A stretch of 64,000 nucleotides of DNA from the NCBI RefSeq assembly GCF_023516575.1, contig NZ_JAMGBE010000002.1:620001-684000 (forward strand). Reading direction: 5' to 3'. The translations under genes were made by a program, and so were the position numbers. The notes beneath the pieces are model-generated. The model did no database searches. It was not told the origin of the DNA and saw only the letters and a list, made by a program, of their open reading frames with translations. This DNA is from Sphingomonas hankyongi (lineage in GTDB: Bacteria > Pseudomonadota > Alphaproteobacteria > Sphingomonadales > Sphingomonadaceae). Within the stretch, counting starts at the first letter, position 1; each line of letters begins with the position of its first letter. Below, one piece after another: positions 24,067 to 31,952 of this stretch.

Positions 24067-25188
24067 ATGGCTGATGAAGCGTCGATCCTGTTCGTACCTG
24101 TCGGGTCCAACCCCGCGCGTCCATTCGGTCTCGAGGCCCGCGATCGCGCCTGCAGGCTTGCGACGAACGCCGGTTTTGAGTGCGCGGATGCAGCCGGCAA
24201 TCGGCGACCGGCCCTCCTCGCGAGCTTGGCTTATTCCTGGGACCCCGCGTGGCTGAAGGCGCTGCGGTCGCGTCCGCGAACGGTCCTGACGCTCGCCGGA
24301 AAGCCGGTGATGGCCCATGTGCCTTCGGGGGAGGACGCCGGCCCAATCGCTGCCGCGCTGGAAGCCGGCGACCCGGTTGCAGGCTACGAGCAACTCGACG
24401 CCGAGACCGCACAGCTCAGTTATGCGGAGCTCAGAAAGCGCGACCGCCCTTTTGTGCTCCCCCTCGACCCGAACGACCCAGAGCCGGTGGAACGCGCAGC
24501 CTATGACGCGGCCTACAAGGGCGTCACAGACGTCCTGACGCTATATCTGTGGCGCAAGCCTGCATTCTACCTGACGCGCTGGGCGGCACAGGCTGGGATG
24601 ACGCCCAATCTCGTCACCGCAATCGGCGCCATTTTCTGCGTACTCGCCTTCGTTCTGTTCTGGCGCGGCGAATATTGGTGGGGGGTCGCTTCCGGCTTCG
24701 TCTTCATGGTGCTCGACACGGTCGACGGGAAGCTTGCCCGCTGCACCGGCGCCTCCTCGAAATGGGGGAATGTGTTCGACCATGGGATCGACCTCATCCA
24801 CCCGCCATTCTGGTGGTGGGCCTGGGCGCACGGGCTCGCCGAATACGGGCGCCCGCTTTCACCCGTCTATGCGACGATGGTGCTGTGGGCGATCATCGGC
24901 GGCTATGTCGCGCAGCGCGTGATCGAGGGCGCGTTCATGCGCCGCTTCGGCCGAATGCACATCCATGTCTGGCGACCGATCGACAGCAAGTTCCGCCTGA
25001 TCACGGCGCGGCGAAACCCCAACATGGTGATCCTGGTCGGAGCGTTGCTTTTCGCCAGGCCGGACGCGGGGCTCGTGCTGGTCGCCTGGTGGACGATCAT
25101 CAGCCTCATCTTCCACGCGGTGCGTTTCGCGCAGGCGACCGAGCAGGCCGCGCGCGGGCGTCCGATCAATTCCTGGCTGGAAGCGTGA
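24067..25188 (+). CDS. CDP-alcohol phosphotransferase with N-terminal extra domain
   Basis: 373 residues. Residues about 215-242 carry the complete CDP-alcohol phosphatidyltransferase motif LDTVDGKLAR-x8-G-x3-D-x3-D, within about six membrane helices. The first 150 residues are a separate soluble domain, possibly a degenerate nucleotidyltransferase, ending with ERAAYDAAYKGVTD. The enzyme should move a phospho-alcohol from a CDP-linked donor to an acceptor at the inner membrane; substrates are unknown. The next two genes overlap in tandem and encode enzymes suited to make the donor and remove a phosphate. Confidence 0.82.
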   Translation: MADEASILFVPVGSNPARPFGLEARDRACRLATNAGFECADAAGNRRPALLASLAYSWDPAWLKALRSRPRTVLTLAGKPVMAHVPSGEDAGPIAAALEAGDPVAGYEQLDAETAQLSYAELRKRDRPFVLPLDPNDPEPVERAAYDAAYKGVTDVLTLYLWRKPAFYLTRWAAQAGMTPNLVTAIGAIFCVLAFVLFWRGEYWWGVASGFVFMVLDTVDGKLARCTGASSKWGNVFDHGIDLIHPPFWWWAWAHGLAEYGRPLSPVYATMVLWAIIGGYVAQRVIEGAFMRRFGRMHIHVWRPIDSKFRLITARRNPNMVILVGALLFARPDAGLVLVAWWTIISLIFHAVRFAQATEQAARGRPINSWLEA

Positions 25189-25949
25189 CCTACACGGCCG
25201 TCGTGCTCGCGGGCTCAAGGCCGGGGCGCGACGCTTTCGCCGAGCGCCATGGCGCGGCTTACAAGGCCCTGATCCCGGTTTCGGGGGAGCCGATGGTGTC
25301 GAGGCCCGTACGAGCGCTCCTGGACAGCGACCGGATCGGCTCGGTCATGGTCCTGACGCAGGCGCCGGATGCTATACAAGCGGCCTTGCCCGACGACGAG
25401 CGTGTGAAGGTTCGCGCGTCATCGGCGACAATCGCCTCGACGATGCTGGACCTGTGCTGGGACCCGTCAACCCAATGGCCGCTGCTCGTCACGACCGCCG
25501 ACCATGCCCTGCTCGATACCGCCACAGTTGATGAATTCTGCGACGGCGCCGAAGGCCGCGATCTCGCGGTGGGCCTCGTCGAGCAAAGCTCGCTGCTGCG
25601 GCGGCTCCCCGGCACCAGGCGCACCTGGCTGAAATTTCGCGGCGGGGCTTACACGGGCGCCAACCTCTTCGTGCTCCGCTCCCCCCGGGTCGCGCCGGTC
25701 ATCGAATATTGGCGCTCGGTGGAGCAGGACCGCAAGAAAGGCTGGCGGATCGTCTCGATGCTCGGCCTGCCCACTTTGCTTGGCGTCGCGTTGAGGCTGC
25801 TCACCGTCGACCAGGCGCTCGGGCGGCTCGGGCGCAGGTTCAATCTGAAGGTCGGTAGCGTCCGGCTCAGCAACCCGCTCGCCGGCGTCGATGTCGACAA
25901 GCCGGACGATCATGCGCTGGCGGAAGCGATCATCGAGGGCCGCGCATGA
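25185..25949 (+). CDS. MobA-like nucleotidyltransferase
   Basis: 254 residues starting at GTG 25185 (GTGA overlap). The N-terminus VVLAGSRPGRDAFAERHGAAYKALIPVSGEPMV is a nucleotidyltransferase nucleotide-binding loop. TTADHALLD supplies an acidic metal site, and YTGANLFVLR follows as in MobA/IspD-like enzymes. It probably forms a CDP- or NDP-activated sugar or alcohol for the phosphotransferase upstream. The substrate cannot be read from the sequence. Confidence 0.8.
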   Translation: MTYTAVVLAGSRPGRDAFAERHGAAYKALIPVSGEPMVSRPVRALLDSDRIGSVMVLTQAPDAIQAALPDDERVKVRASSATIASTMLDLCWDPSTQWPLLVTTADHALLDTATVDEFCDGAEGRDLAVGLVEQSSLLRRLPGTRRTWLKFRGGAYTGANLFVLRSPRVAPVIEYWRSVEQDRKKGWRIVSMLGLPTLLGVALRLLTVDQALGRLGRRFNLKVGSVRLSNPLAGVDVDKPDDHALAEAIIEGRA

Positions 25950-26617
25950 GCAATCTCGCCATCTACGACATGGACAGGACCATCACGCGGCACGCGACCT
26001 ACACGCCGTTCCTGCTGCACTGCGCCACGCGGCGGGCGCCATGGCGGCTGCTTTTCCTTCCGCTCGTGGCGCTGTCCATGCTCGCCTACGTCGGGCGCCT
26101 GATCGACCGTGCCCGGCTCAAGGAGATCAATCATCGCCTGCTGCTGGGCCACCGCATCCATCCGCGCGACCTGAAACCTCTGGTCGACAGCTTCGCCGAC
26201 GGACAGGCCCAAACCAACATCCGTCCAGGCGCTCGCGTGGCGCTTGCGTGCGACAAGGCGGAAGGCAGGCGGCTGGTGCTCGCGACCGCATCCTATCGCC
26301 TGTACGCCGAGGCGATCGCGGAGCGCCTCGGCTTCGACGATGTCATCGGCACCGGCTCGATCATCGGGCTCGACGAGCGCGTTCACGCGAAGATTGCAGG
26401 CGACAATTGTTATGGTCCTGCAAAGCTTCGAATGATTGCCGAATGGGTCGAAAAGTCGGAGCTGAAAGGGGTGCACGGGCACGTGCGCTTCTATTCCGAC
26501 CATGTTTCCGACCAGCCCGCGTTCGAATGGGCGGACGAGGCGGTTGCGGTGAACCCGCACGGCAAATTGCGCAGGCTCGCGCAGCAGCGTGGCTGGCAAG
26601 TCGTGGACTGGAACTAA
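25946..26617 (+). CDS. HAD-IB family phosphatase
   Basis: 223 residues. HAD motif I is IYDMDRTIT (Asp8 nucleophile, Asp10 acid), motif II is LATASY, motif III includes Lys in YGPAKLRM, and motif IV is FYSDHVSD. A hydrophobic cap segment (RLLFLPLVALSMLAY) suggests membrane contact. The family includes phosphoserine phosphatase-like enzymes. ATGA overlap with the nucleotidyltransferase gene points to dephosphorylation of a phospho-alcohol lipid or head group made by this cassette. Confidence 0.82.
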   Translation: MSNLAIYDMDRTITRHATYTPFLLHCATRRAPWRLLFLPLVALSMLAYVGRLIDRARLKEINHRLLLGHRIHPRDLKPLVDSFADGQAQTNIRPGARVALACDKAEGRRLVLATASYRLYAEAIAERLGFDDVIGTGSIIGLDERVHAKIAGDNCYGPAKLRMIAEWVEKSELKGVHGHVRFYSDHVSDQPAFEWADEAVAVNPHGKLRRLAQQRGWQVVDWN

Positions 26618-26641
26618 GACCGCTTTCGACCATTGCCGCCA

Positions 26642-26990
26642 TTAGCCGAGTGATCGGTGCGCGTTTATTTCGCGCTGAAGGTCACTCTTGAGCGTGCGAA
26701 TCTTGAATGACTCCATGGCCCCATGTTCCGCCTTGGCGGCGCATACGAGGCTATTCCAGTGATCGAACGTGTCCGGATGCACAGGTCCGTCGCTCAGGCA
26801 GCGCGCGCTCTGCAGCGCCGCACGCAAGTTTGCATGATGCCGCCGACGATGTTCGTTGAGCCGGCAAGCCAGGCGCTGGCGACCGGCCGTTAGCGAGCTC
26901 GCGGTGAGCGCGGCGCGACTGCTCGCAATCAGCGTCCTCGGCCATGAAAAGCGAAACCTGATGGCCATGATACAGATAATTCAAATCCAT
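26642..26990 (-). pseudogene. frameshifted small conserved protein
   Basis: Reading from ATG 26990 gives MDLNYLYHGHQVSLFMAED...RAHRELANG, a start I associate with a small conserved sphingomonad protein. The expected continuation GRQRLACRLNEHRRRHHANLRAAL is found in the neighbouring frame. A one-base shift near 26885-26895 would join them. Either frame alone gives low-complexity Arg/Pro/Ser text. It is called a pseudogene with caution; a sequencing indel would give the same picture. Confidence 0.4.
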
Positions 26991-27278
26991 GCGCCGCTCC
27001 ATTTTAGTAAGCGGGAGCACAGTTGGTCTCTCAGCCGCGTAGGCCTACAGGCAGAAAATCCGCGCGATGTGCTCATCCGGCACATCGGTACGATTTTCTC
27101 GACGCTATTCTTTTATTTTGAAGCGACCTTACAATTCTTGGTGATTGCGTCCATATATACTTTGCTACTAGTCGCAAATTGACGGTCTTTGGCGCTTTGC
27201 GGCTCCTCATTCCTTCCATCTCGCACTCCTAGCGCAGAAGGACGCCGACTCTCGGCTTCCCAACGAAGGAATCATGAC
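26991..27278 (+). promoter_or_regulatory. AT-rich leader of the cold-shock gene
   Basis: About 290 bp without a convincing gene. The middle is clearly AT-rich (27095-27180) and contains promoter-like ATATATACTTTG about 120 bp before the csp start. Long 5-prime untranslated leaders are usual for cold-shock genes, where they act as RNA thermosensors. No specific structure was folded here. Confidence 0.35.
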
Positions 27279-27521
27279 ATGCCGACAGGCACCGTTAAAT
27301 TTTTCAATGAAAGCAAGGGCTACGGCTTCATCCAGCCGGACGGGAGCGGCAATGACGCCTTCGTTCACGTCACCGCTGTCGAGCGTGCAGGCATGCGGAG
27401 CCTCGTCGAGAACCAGCGCTTGTCGTACGATCTTGAGCAGGACAAGCGCGGCAAGACGAGCGCCGTGAATCTGAAGCTGGCGGAAGCCTCAACTGAGGCG
27501 CAACCGGCATCGGACGCTTAG
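27279..27521 (+). CDS. CspA-family cold-shock protein
   Basis: 80 residues with a complete cold-shock domain: TGTVKFFNESKGYGFIQPDG (RNP1-type KGYGFI) and DAFVHVTAVERAG (RNP2-type FVHV). The C-terminus is short and Ala/Gln-rich. It binds single-stranded RNA/DNA and melts mRNA structure at low temperature. ATG 27279 has GAAGGA upstream. It stands at the head of a run of small genes leading to IF-1 and a fatty-acid desaturase. Confidence 0.93.
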   Translation: MPTGTVKFFNESKGYGFIQPDGSGNDAFVHVTAVERAGMRSLVENQRLSYDLEQDKRGKTSAVNLKLAEASTEAQPASDA

Positions 27522-27534
27522 TCCGGCGGCCTAC

Positions 27535-27801
27535 ATGAACGCCGACACGGAATCCTGGGACAATGAGGGCGGGCAAATCAGCACCGCTGAGGGCGGCCAC
27601 ATGAGCTCCAGCTCGGGACGCGTTGTGCGCGCACCAGGAGCGGAATTGCAATACACGGTCATCCTGACACGTCCGCATCTCGTCGAGCTCTGTCGGTCCT
27701 TTCGCACCATGCGAGAGGCTGAGGCATTCGTTCGCCGAAACACCCCCGTCCCGGCTCCAGCGCTTTCGACGCTGTACGATCGAAACGCCAACGAGACGTA
27801 A
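27535..27801 (+). CDS. small conserved hypothetical protein
   Basis: 88 residues. A Ser/Gly-rich start is followed by a compact part LQYTVILTRPHLVELCRSFRTMREAEAFVRRNTPVP, which looks like a short beta-alpha domain with a helix of the type seen in many small sphingomonad proteins. ATG 27535 is used; ATG 27601 is an alternative. Function unknown. It is 13 nt after csp and possibly co-expressed. Confidence 0.55.
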   Translation: MNADTESWDNEGGQISTAEGGHMSSSSGRVVRAPGAELQYTVILTRPHLVELCRSFRTMREAEAFVRRNTPVPAPALSTLYDRNANET

Positions 27802-27876
27802 GTGCGAGTGCCGGCGCTCATCAGCGGTGAGTGCCGGCAGCCTATCTGTTCGATGTTCATTTCTTACGGAGGCCTA

Positions 27877-28023
27877 ATGCGAAAGCCACGACTCTCAGAA
27901 ACGGACGAGCAGCGGAGCGCACGCGAAGACAGGGAAGCGCAGAAACGACGCGACGACTCCGCCGCGGAGGATCGAGCTCTCGATGCCATGGTACGTCAAA
28001 GCCTCAAGCAGTACGGCCCCTGA
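27877..28023 (+). CDS. 48-residue charged small protein
   Basis: [20 protein letters not shown]... is an extremely charged helical peptide ending SLKQYGP. ATG 27877 is preceded by GGAGG with 4-nt spacing, the best ribosome binding site nearby, which supports a real gene. No domain or membrane segment. Function unknown. Confidence 0.6.
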   Translation: MRKPRLSETDEQRSAREDREAQKRRDDSAAEDRALDAMVRQSLKQYGP

Positions 28024-28084
28024 CTTTCTGCCCATGGCCATTCGCCGATCGGGCGGCACCTCGTCGAAGAAGGATGATAGCCTC

Positions 28085-28348
28085 ATGGCCAAAGAAGAAT
28101 TGCTCACCATCGAAGGTGTAGTGGACGAGATTCTGCCGGACGGACGGTTCGGGGTCATGCTCGACAATCAGTGTCGGATTATCGCCTATACCGCCGGCAA
28201 GATGCGCCGCTATCGCATTCGGTCGATTGTCGGCGACCGCGTTCACGTCGAAATGACCCCGTACGATCTGTCCAAGGGCCGGATCGTTTATCGGGAGAAG
28301 CTTGCCGGCACATCGACAGGGCCGAGGCGGCGAAGCTTTCGTCGGTGA
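28085..28348 (+). CDS. infA: translation initiation factor IF-1 with basic C-terminal extension
   Basis: 87 residues. The S1/OB fold is intact: [56 protein letters not shown]. Standard IF-1 is about 72 residues; this copy adds a basic tail ([10 protein letters not shown]), a form common in alphaproteobacteria. It binds the ribosomal A site during initiation. Its place between a cold-shock gene and a desaturase suggests use at low temperature. AAGGA precedes ATG 28085, and GTGA overlaps the next gene. Confidence 0.92.
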   Translation: MAKEELLTIEGVVDEILPDGRFGVMLDNQCRIIAYTAGKMRRYRIRSIVGDRVHVEMTPYDLSKGRIVYREKLAGTSTGPRRRSFRR

Positions 28349-29373
28349 CCGTGTCGGAGCGAGGGGACGTTGACGAAACGCGGGGCGCAGTGGGGCTCGG
28401 ACCGATGCTGTCCCGCCGGTTCACCACTTATGGCGCGGATACCAAGCGAAGCATCTTTCAGCTGGTCACTACCGCTATGCCCTTCTTCGCGTTGCTTGCG
28501 GTCATGGCGTGGGCATCGATTGATCTTTACTGGCTGACCCTGCTGCTGGCGATCCCAGCGGCCGGACTGCTCGTCCGGCTCTTCATCATTCAACATGACT
28601 GCGGTCACAGCTCGTACTTCAGATCGCGAGCCGCCAATGATTTCGTCGGCCGCGCGCTGAGCATCATGACGCTCACGCCCTACTACAGCTGGAAGCGCGA
28701 CCATGCCGCGCACCATGCTTCCACAGGCAACCTCGATCGCCGCGGACGGGGGGACGTGGGGACGCTGACCGTTGCGGAATATCGGGCCTCGTCATCTCTC
28801 AGGAAGCTCGCCTACCGACTCTTCCGGAACCCGCTGGTGATGGTCATGCTCGGTGCGCCGATCAACTTCATCCTGCTCCAGCGATTTCCGAAGGGTCACG
28901 AGTTGCAGAACGGTCAGTCGCTCCGCAGCATCCTGTCGCTGGATCTCGCGCTGCTCGTAGCGATCGGCCTAGCCTGCGCCCTGTTCGGCGCCCGCCCGGT
29001 CTTCGGGACTTATCTCCCCGTTATGATCATTGCCTCGTGGATTGGGAACTGGCTGTTCTTCGTGCAGCACCAGTTCGAAGATGCGCATTGGGAGCGCGAC
29101 GGCAACTGGGACTTCCATGTCGCTGCCCTGAGCGGCAGCTCATATTTCAAGCTTCCGCCGCTACTTCAGTGGTTTTCCGGGAACATCGGCCTGCATCATG
29201 TACATCATCTGTGCAGCCGGGTTCCGAACTACCGGCTTCAGGCCTGTCTAGACGCCGCTCCGGAACTCGATGGGATCGCCAGGGTCATCACTCTGCGCCA
29301 GAGCTTGAGCTGCTGGCAGTTGGCCCTGTGGGACGAGCGCCGCCGGTTGTTGGTCGGATTTCGCGATCTTTAG
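28345..29373 (+). CDS. membrane fatty-acid desaturase
   Basis: 342 residues, integral-membrane desaturase with three His boxes: HDCGH near residue 83, HAAHH near 120 and HHVHH near 283. The diiron-type enzyme introduces double bonds into acyl chains and so raises membrane fluidity. GTG 28345 overlaps the IF-1 stop (GTGA); ATG 28405 is an alternative start that keeps all motifs. A downstream GNWDFHV segment fits the family. Linked to csp and IF-1, it fits a cold response. Confidence 0.88.
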   Translation: MTVSERGDVDETRGAVGLGPMLSRRFTTYGADTKRSIFQLVTTAMPFFALLAVMAWASIDLYWLTLLLAIPAAGLLVRLFIIQHDCGHSSYFRSRAANDFVGRALSIMTLTPYYSWKRDHAAHHASTGNLDRRGRGDVGTLTVAEYRASSSLRKLAYRLFRNPLVMVMLGAPINFILLQRFPKGHELQNGQSLRSILSLDLALLVAIGLACALFGARPVFGTYLPVMIIASWIGNWLFFVQHQFEDAHWERDGNWDFHVAALSGSSYFKLPPLLQWFSGNIGLHHVHHLCSRVPNYRLQACLDAAPELDGIARVITLRQSLSCWQLALWDERRRLLVGFRDL

Positions 29374-29430
29374 CCGTTCCTGGGTTACGCGATCACTGCT
29401 TTGTGACCTTGATGTGCTTCATGATTGCTA

Positions 29431-29461
29431 GCGTCAGCTTTCGACCCATTGCGGACGCTTA
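29431..29461. repeat. interspersed repeat, copy 1
   Basis: A ~30-bp unit with core CGACCCATTGCGGAC lies in the gap after the desaturase gene. A second copy lies at 31036-31067, and a weak third at about 30295-30320 (CGTTCGACCCATCTCCGCC). Noncoding position and conserved core suggest a dispersed intergenic repeat. Confidence 0.6.
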
Positions 29462-29549
29462 TCGAGCGTGGAGCGGGCACGCGGAATTGGAGTTCGCCAT
29501 ATTCGGGAGCGCCAACGATCCCCCGATAAAACGCCAGTCGGGTGACCCT

Positions 29550-29906
29550 TCAGACTGGAGGAGGGCCTTGCCGCGCCTTATCGCGATGATACTGCCTAGA
29601 AGCCTCGTCCAGCGCCGCCCGCTTCCTGAAGCTTTTCGCCAGCCGCTCCAGCATCTCTGCGCGCAGCGACCATCGCTCCGCGCCCCTTCTTAGCTGCTTC
29701 CGCTCGTGTGGAACCGCGCTGCCGGCTTCCTGCATGTCCGAAGCGGCTCGCTCCAAACAGCCTTCGACAGTATCTTGCGCGTACGCCCAGTGAGGCTCGA
29801 CCCTCCGTTTCGGCTGGGAAAGCGGTTCGAATTTCGTGGGTCTTAAAGGACCGAAAAGTGCAGCCATCCAGGCAAACAGTCTGCCAAGATCGCGAGTAAC
29901 TCGCAC
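29550..29906 (-). CDS. hypothetical helical protein
   Basis: Up to 118 residues. The part from about residue 42 is a helical, charged segment (DTVEGCLERAASDM...RRGAERWSLRAEMLERLAKSFRKRAAL) resembling small coiled-coil proteins. The N-terminal 40 residues may be spurious if translation starts later. No family recognised. It directly follows the gene at 29907-30170. Confidence 0.4.
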   Translation of the reverse strand: MRVTRDLGRLFAWMAALFGPLRPTKFEPLSQPKRRVEPHWAYAQDTVEGCLERAASDMQEAGSAVPHERKQLRRGAERWSLRAEMLERLAKSFRKRAALDEASRQYHRDKARQGPPPV

Positions 29907-30170
29907 CTATCCTTGTCCGCCCTCTTCGCGGTGATCAGGGGCGCGGGACGCCTTTCGTATTATCTTGGCGGACTGCTGGTTCTTCTCAGCCACATCGCCG
30001 GCTACTTTCTTGGCCAGCAATTCCGTCTGTTGGCGGATCACGCGCGCTCGATGAGCGTAGTTCTTAGGATTGACGGCCTTCGTCGCAGAGTCGGCTTTAA
30101 GGCTGCCGACGAGCAGACTTATGCTCAACTCGGTGGGCTCGTCTGATATCAGGAAAGACGGTTCCGGCAT
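29907..30170 (-). CDS. hypothetical 87-residue protein
   Basis: Begins MPEPSFLISDEPTELSISLLVG at ATG 30170, with AAGGAG 6 nt upstream, a strong signal that favours it over ATG 30185. The C-terminal half is basic and helical (RARVIRQQTELLAKKVAGDVAEKNQQSAKIIRKASRAP). No membrane segment or known domain. Its stop abuts the next gene on the same strand. Confidence 0.55.
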   Translation of the reverse strand: MPEPSFLISDEPTELSISLLVGSLKADSATKAVNPKNYAHRARVIRQQTELLAKKVAGDVAEKNQQSAKIIRKASRAPDHREEGGQG

Positions 30171-30388
30171 AGCGAACTCCTTCATGAGCGGGAGTTGCTA
30201 CTCTCTCATGCGCAACATGCTCGATTAAGACGGTAGCGCTAGGATTCGAAATGGTAACTCGGGCGCGATTCCGCAAGGCCCAACAGCATCTGTGCCAAAG
30301 GTCCGCGTTCGACCCATCTCCGCCACCCGAGCGTCGATGCGAATGAAGGGGAGGCGCCCATCCGAGCGGCGCCCCCGCGAAAACGCGA

Positions 30389-30832
30389 TTAGCGTGCCAA
30401 CACCATCTGCTGAAGCAGCATGTCGCCCATGATGTGACGATAGGTGGCGCGGTGGCCACTGCCGGCGATCTGTTTGCGATCGTCGCTCTGCAGATATGCG
30501 TTCATTTCCTTGTTGCGAGCGATTTGTTCGGCCGGCGTCGGAATACGGTCGCTCACCGTAACCAAGTAAAGATCCGGTTCATCCTTGCGATTATTGTTGT
30601 TGCTCAAAATGTAATAGGCTTTGATCCAGCCCTTAGATTTTGCGTATTCGTTCTGCTTGCGGGAATCGCTCACCAGAAAATCTGCGTAATCGGCGAAATG
30701 GCCGTCGTCGATTTTGATGGAGGCGACGTCCCAATAATCGCCACCGACTAATGGAAGTTCCTGAGCTGAAGCGGGAATAGCCGTCGTAAGCATTAGTGCC
30801 GCGCCAAGCGCGGTTAATATTATCTTGCTCAT
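30389..30832 (-). CDS. secreted 147-residue protein, unknown
   Basis: A signal peptide (MSKIILTALGAALMLTTAIPASA) is followed by a soluble domain: YWDVASIKIDDGHFADYADFLVSDSRKQNEYAKSKGWIKAYYILSN. The pattern resembles small dimeric alpha/beta-barrel (DABB-like) folds, though I cannot confirm this. ATG 30832 has GGAG upstream. Probably periplasmic; no partner genes adjoin. Confidence 0.7.
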   Translation of the reverse strand: MSKIILTALGAALMLTTAIPASAQELPLVGGDYWDVASIKIDDGHFADYADFLVSDSRKQNEYAKSKGWIKAYYILSNNNNRKDEPDLYLVTVSDRIPTPAEQIARNKEMNAYLQSDDRKQIAGSGHRATYRHIMGDMLLQQMVLAR

Positions 30833-31035
30833 TTGATTGCTCCGTGCTGCGACAGCATAAGCGCCTCGCAACTAGGGACCGAGCCGTCACATCGACTGGA
30901 GCGCCGATAAGTTTTTGCAAAGCCGCCTCGTAACGGGCCTTACGCCAATTAACGTTGATCTCCTAACTTTATTTACCTGAATTTTAACGTGGACTTGGTG
31001 TGATTTATGTACGTAGAGGCTTCGCCAGTTGGATT

Positions 31036-31067
31036 AGTGTCTGCTTTCCACCCATTGCGGACATTAG
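31036..31067. repeat. interspersed repeat, copy 2
   Basis: Second clear copy of the ~30-bp unit (core CCACCCATTGCGGAC), directly upstream of a broken cupredoxin gene. Its position suggests that the repeat or its arrival took part in the loss of the gene's 5-prime part. Confidence 0.6.
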
Positions 31068-31097
31068 CACGCTGGAGGAGCTCTCGCGTCAGTGGCC

Positions 31098-31263
31098 CGC
31101 CAAGACGGCCTATACCCGCATACCGTCGTCTCCAAGGATGGGTGTTCAAGTCGAAGGTCCTCGATACCGGCGACCGTTTCTCATTCACCTTCGCCAAGGC
31201 GGGGCAATTCGGCTATTTCTGTTCCCTGCACCCGCACATGACGGGCATTATCGTTGACCGGAA
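31098..31263 (+). pseudogene. cupredoxin (amicyanin/plastocyanin-like) remnant
   Basis: The C-terminal half of a small blue-copper protein is recognisable. PHTVVSKD lies in one frame (His codon at 31119). The next frame then gives FKSKVLDTGDRFSFTF and FGYFCSLHPHMTG. All four copper ligands (His, Cys, His, Met) are present but are split by a one-base shift near 31137-31141, and the N-terminal half is absent. No start codon or signal peptide remains. Confidence 0.65.
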
Positions 31264-31365
31264 CGGCTCGGCTAGTGGTCGGCGGCGGACATTCCTGATT
31301 GCCGATCAGAACGAAGCCGGTTCGTATCGCTCCCGCTCGGTGACGGTTTGCGAAGGACAACGGGG

Positions 31366-31806
31366 ATGAGGATTTTCAAAAGCCTGCTGGTGTCGCTGAT
31401 CGGGCTGACTGCCCTCATGTACACGCTTCAAAATCTCGCCGGCATCGGCGCCATGCGCGAGCAGATGGATGCGGCCGGAGCCGCCAACGTTCCGCCGGCC
31501 GCAAGCTGGGCCGGGTTCGCACTGATCACCCTCTGCCAACTCGCGCTTGCAGTGACGGCGCTAAAAGGCGCGTGGGAGCTATTCGCCGCCAGGAACGGCT
31601 CGACTGAGCAATTCAGGGAAGCGAAAACGACGGCGGTCTGGGCCGGCGGCCTGTCTCTTCTTTCGTGGTTCGCATTATCGCTGATGGTCGGCGGCGGTCT
31701 CTTCCAATGGGGCACCGACAGCGGCGGGGTGGCGCTGGCGAAGTCGTTTGCGCTCGGCACGACCTCGGCACTGACAATCCTCTTCGTATGGGGAACTACG
31801 GACTAG
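31366..31806 (+). CDS. DUF2165 membrane protein
   Basis: 146 residues with four hydrophobic segments: KSLLVSLIGLTALMYTLQN, ASWAGFALITLCQLALAVTAL, AGGLSLLSWFALSLMVGGG and ALGTTSALTILFVWG, the DUF2165 layout. Function unknown; family members are small inner-membrane proteins. ATG 31366 has GGGG upstream. It stands alone between the cupredoxin remnant and a secreted hydrolase. Confidence 0.8.
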   Translation: MRIFKSLLVSLIGLTALMYTLQNLAGIGAMREQMDAAGAANVPPAASWAGFALITLCQLALAVTALKGAWELFAARNGSTEQFREAKTTAVWAGGLSLLSWFALSLMVGGGLFQWGTDSGGVALAKSFALGTTSALTILFVWGTTD

Positions 31807-31952
31807 GGAGTGTTGCCCGTCGGGCGCGAGGACAATAGCTGTCCCGAGGGGCGGGTCACGGGCAGCGTTAACCAATTAACATATTGTAGATTATGGGTTT
31901 TTGAGTCAGCATCCCGACTCGGTCCTTGCACTCGAGATCGGGGGGAAGTGCG

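Noticed and set aside
26856-27182. Plus-strand hypothetical gene in the gap before the cold-shock gene
   Set aside because: No ribosome binding site, the first half is antisense to a recognisable small-protein remnant and the rest is AT-rich leader.
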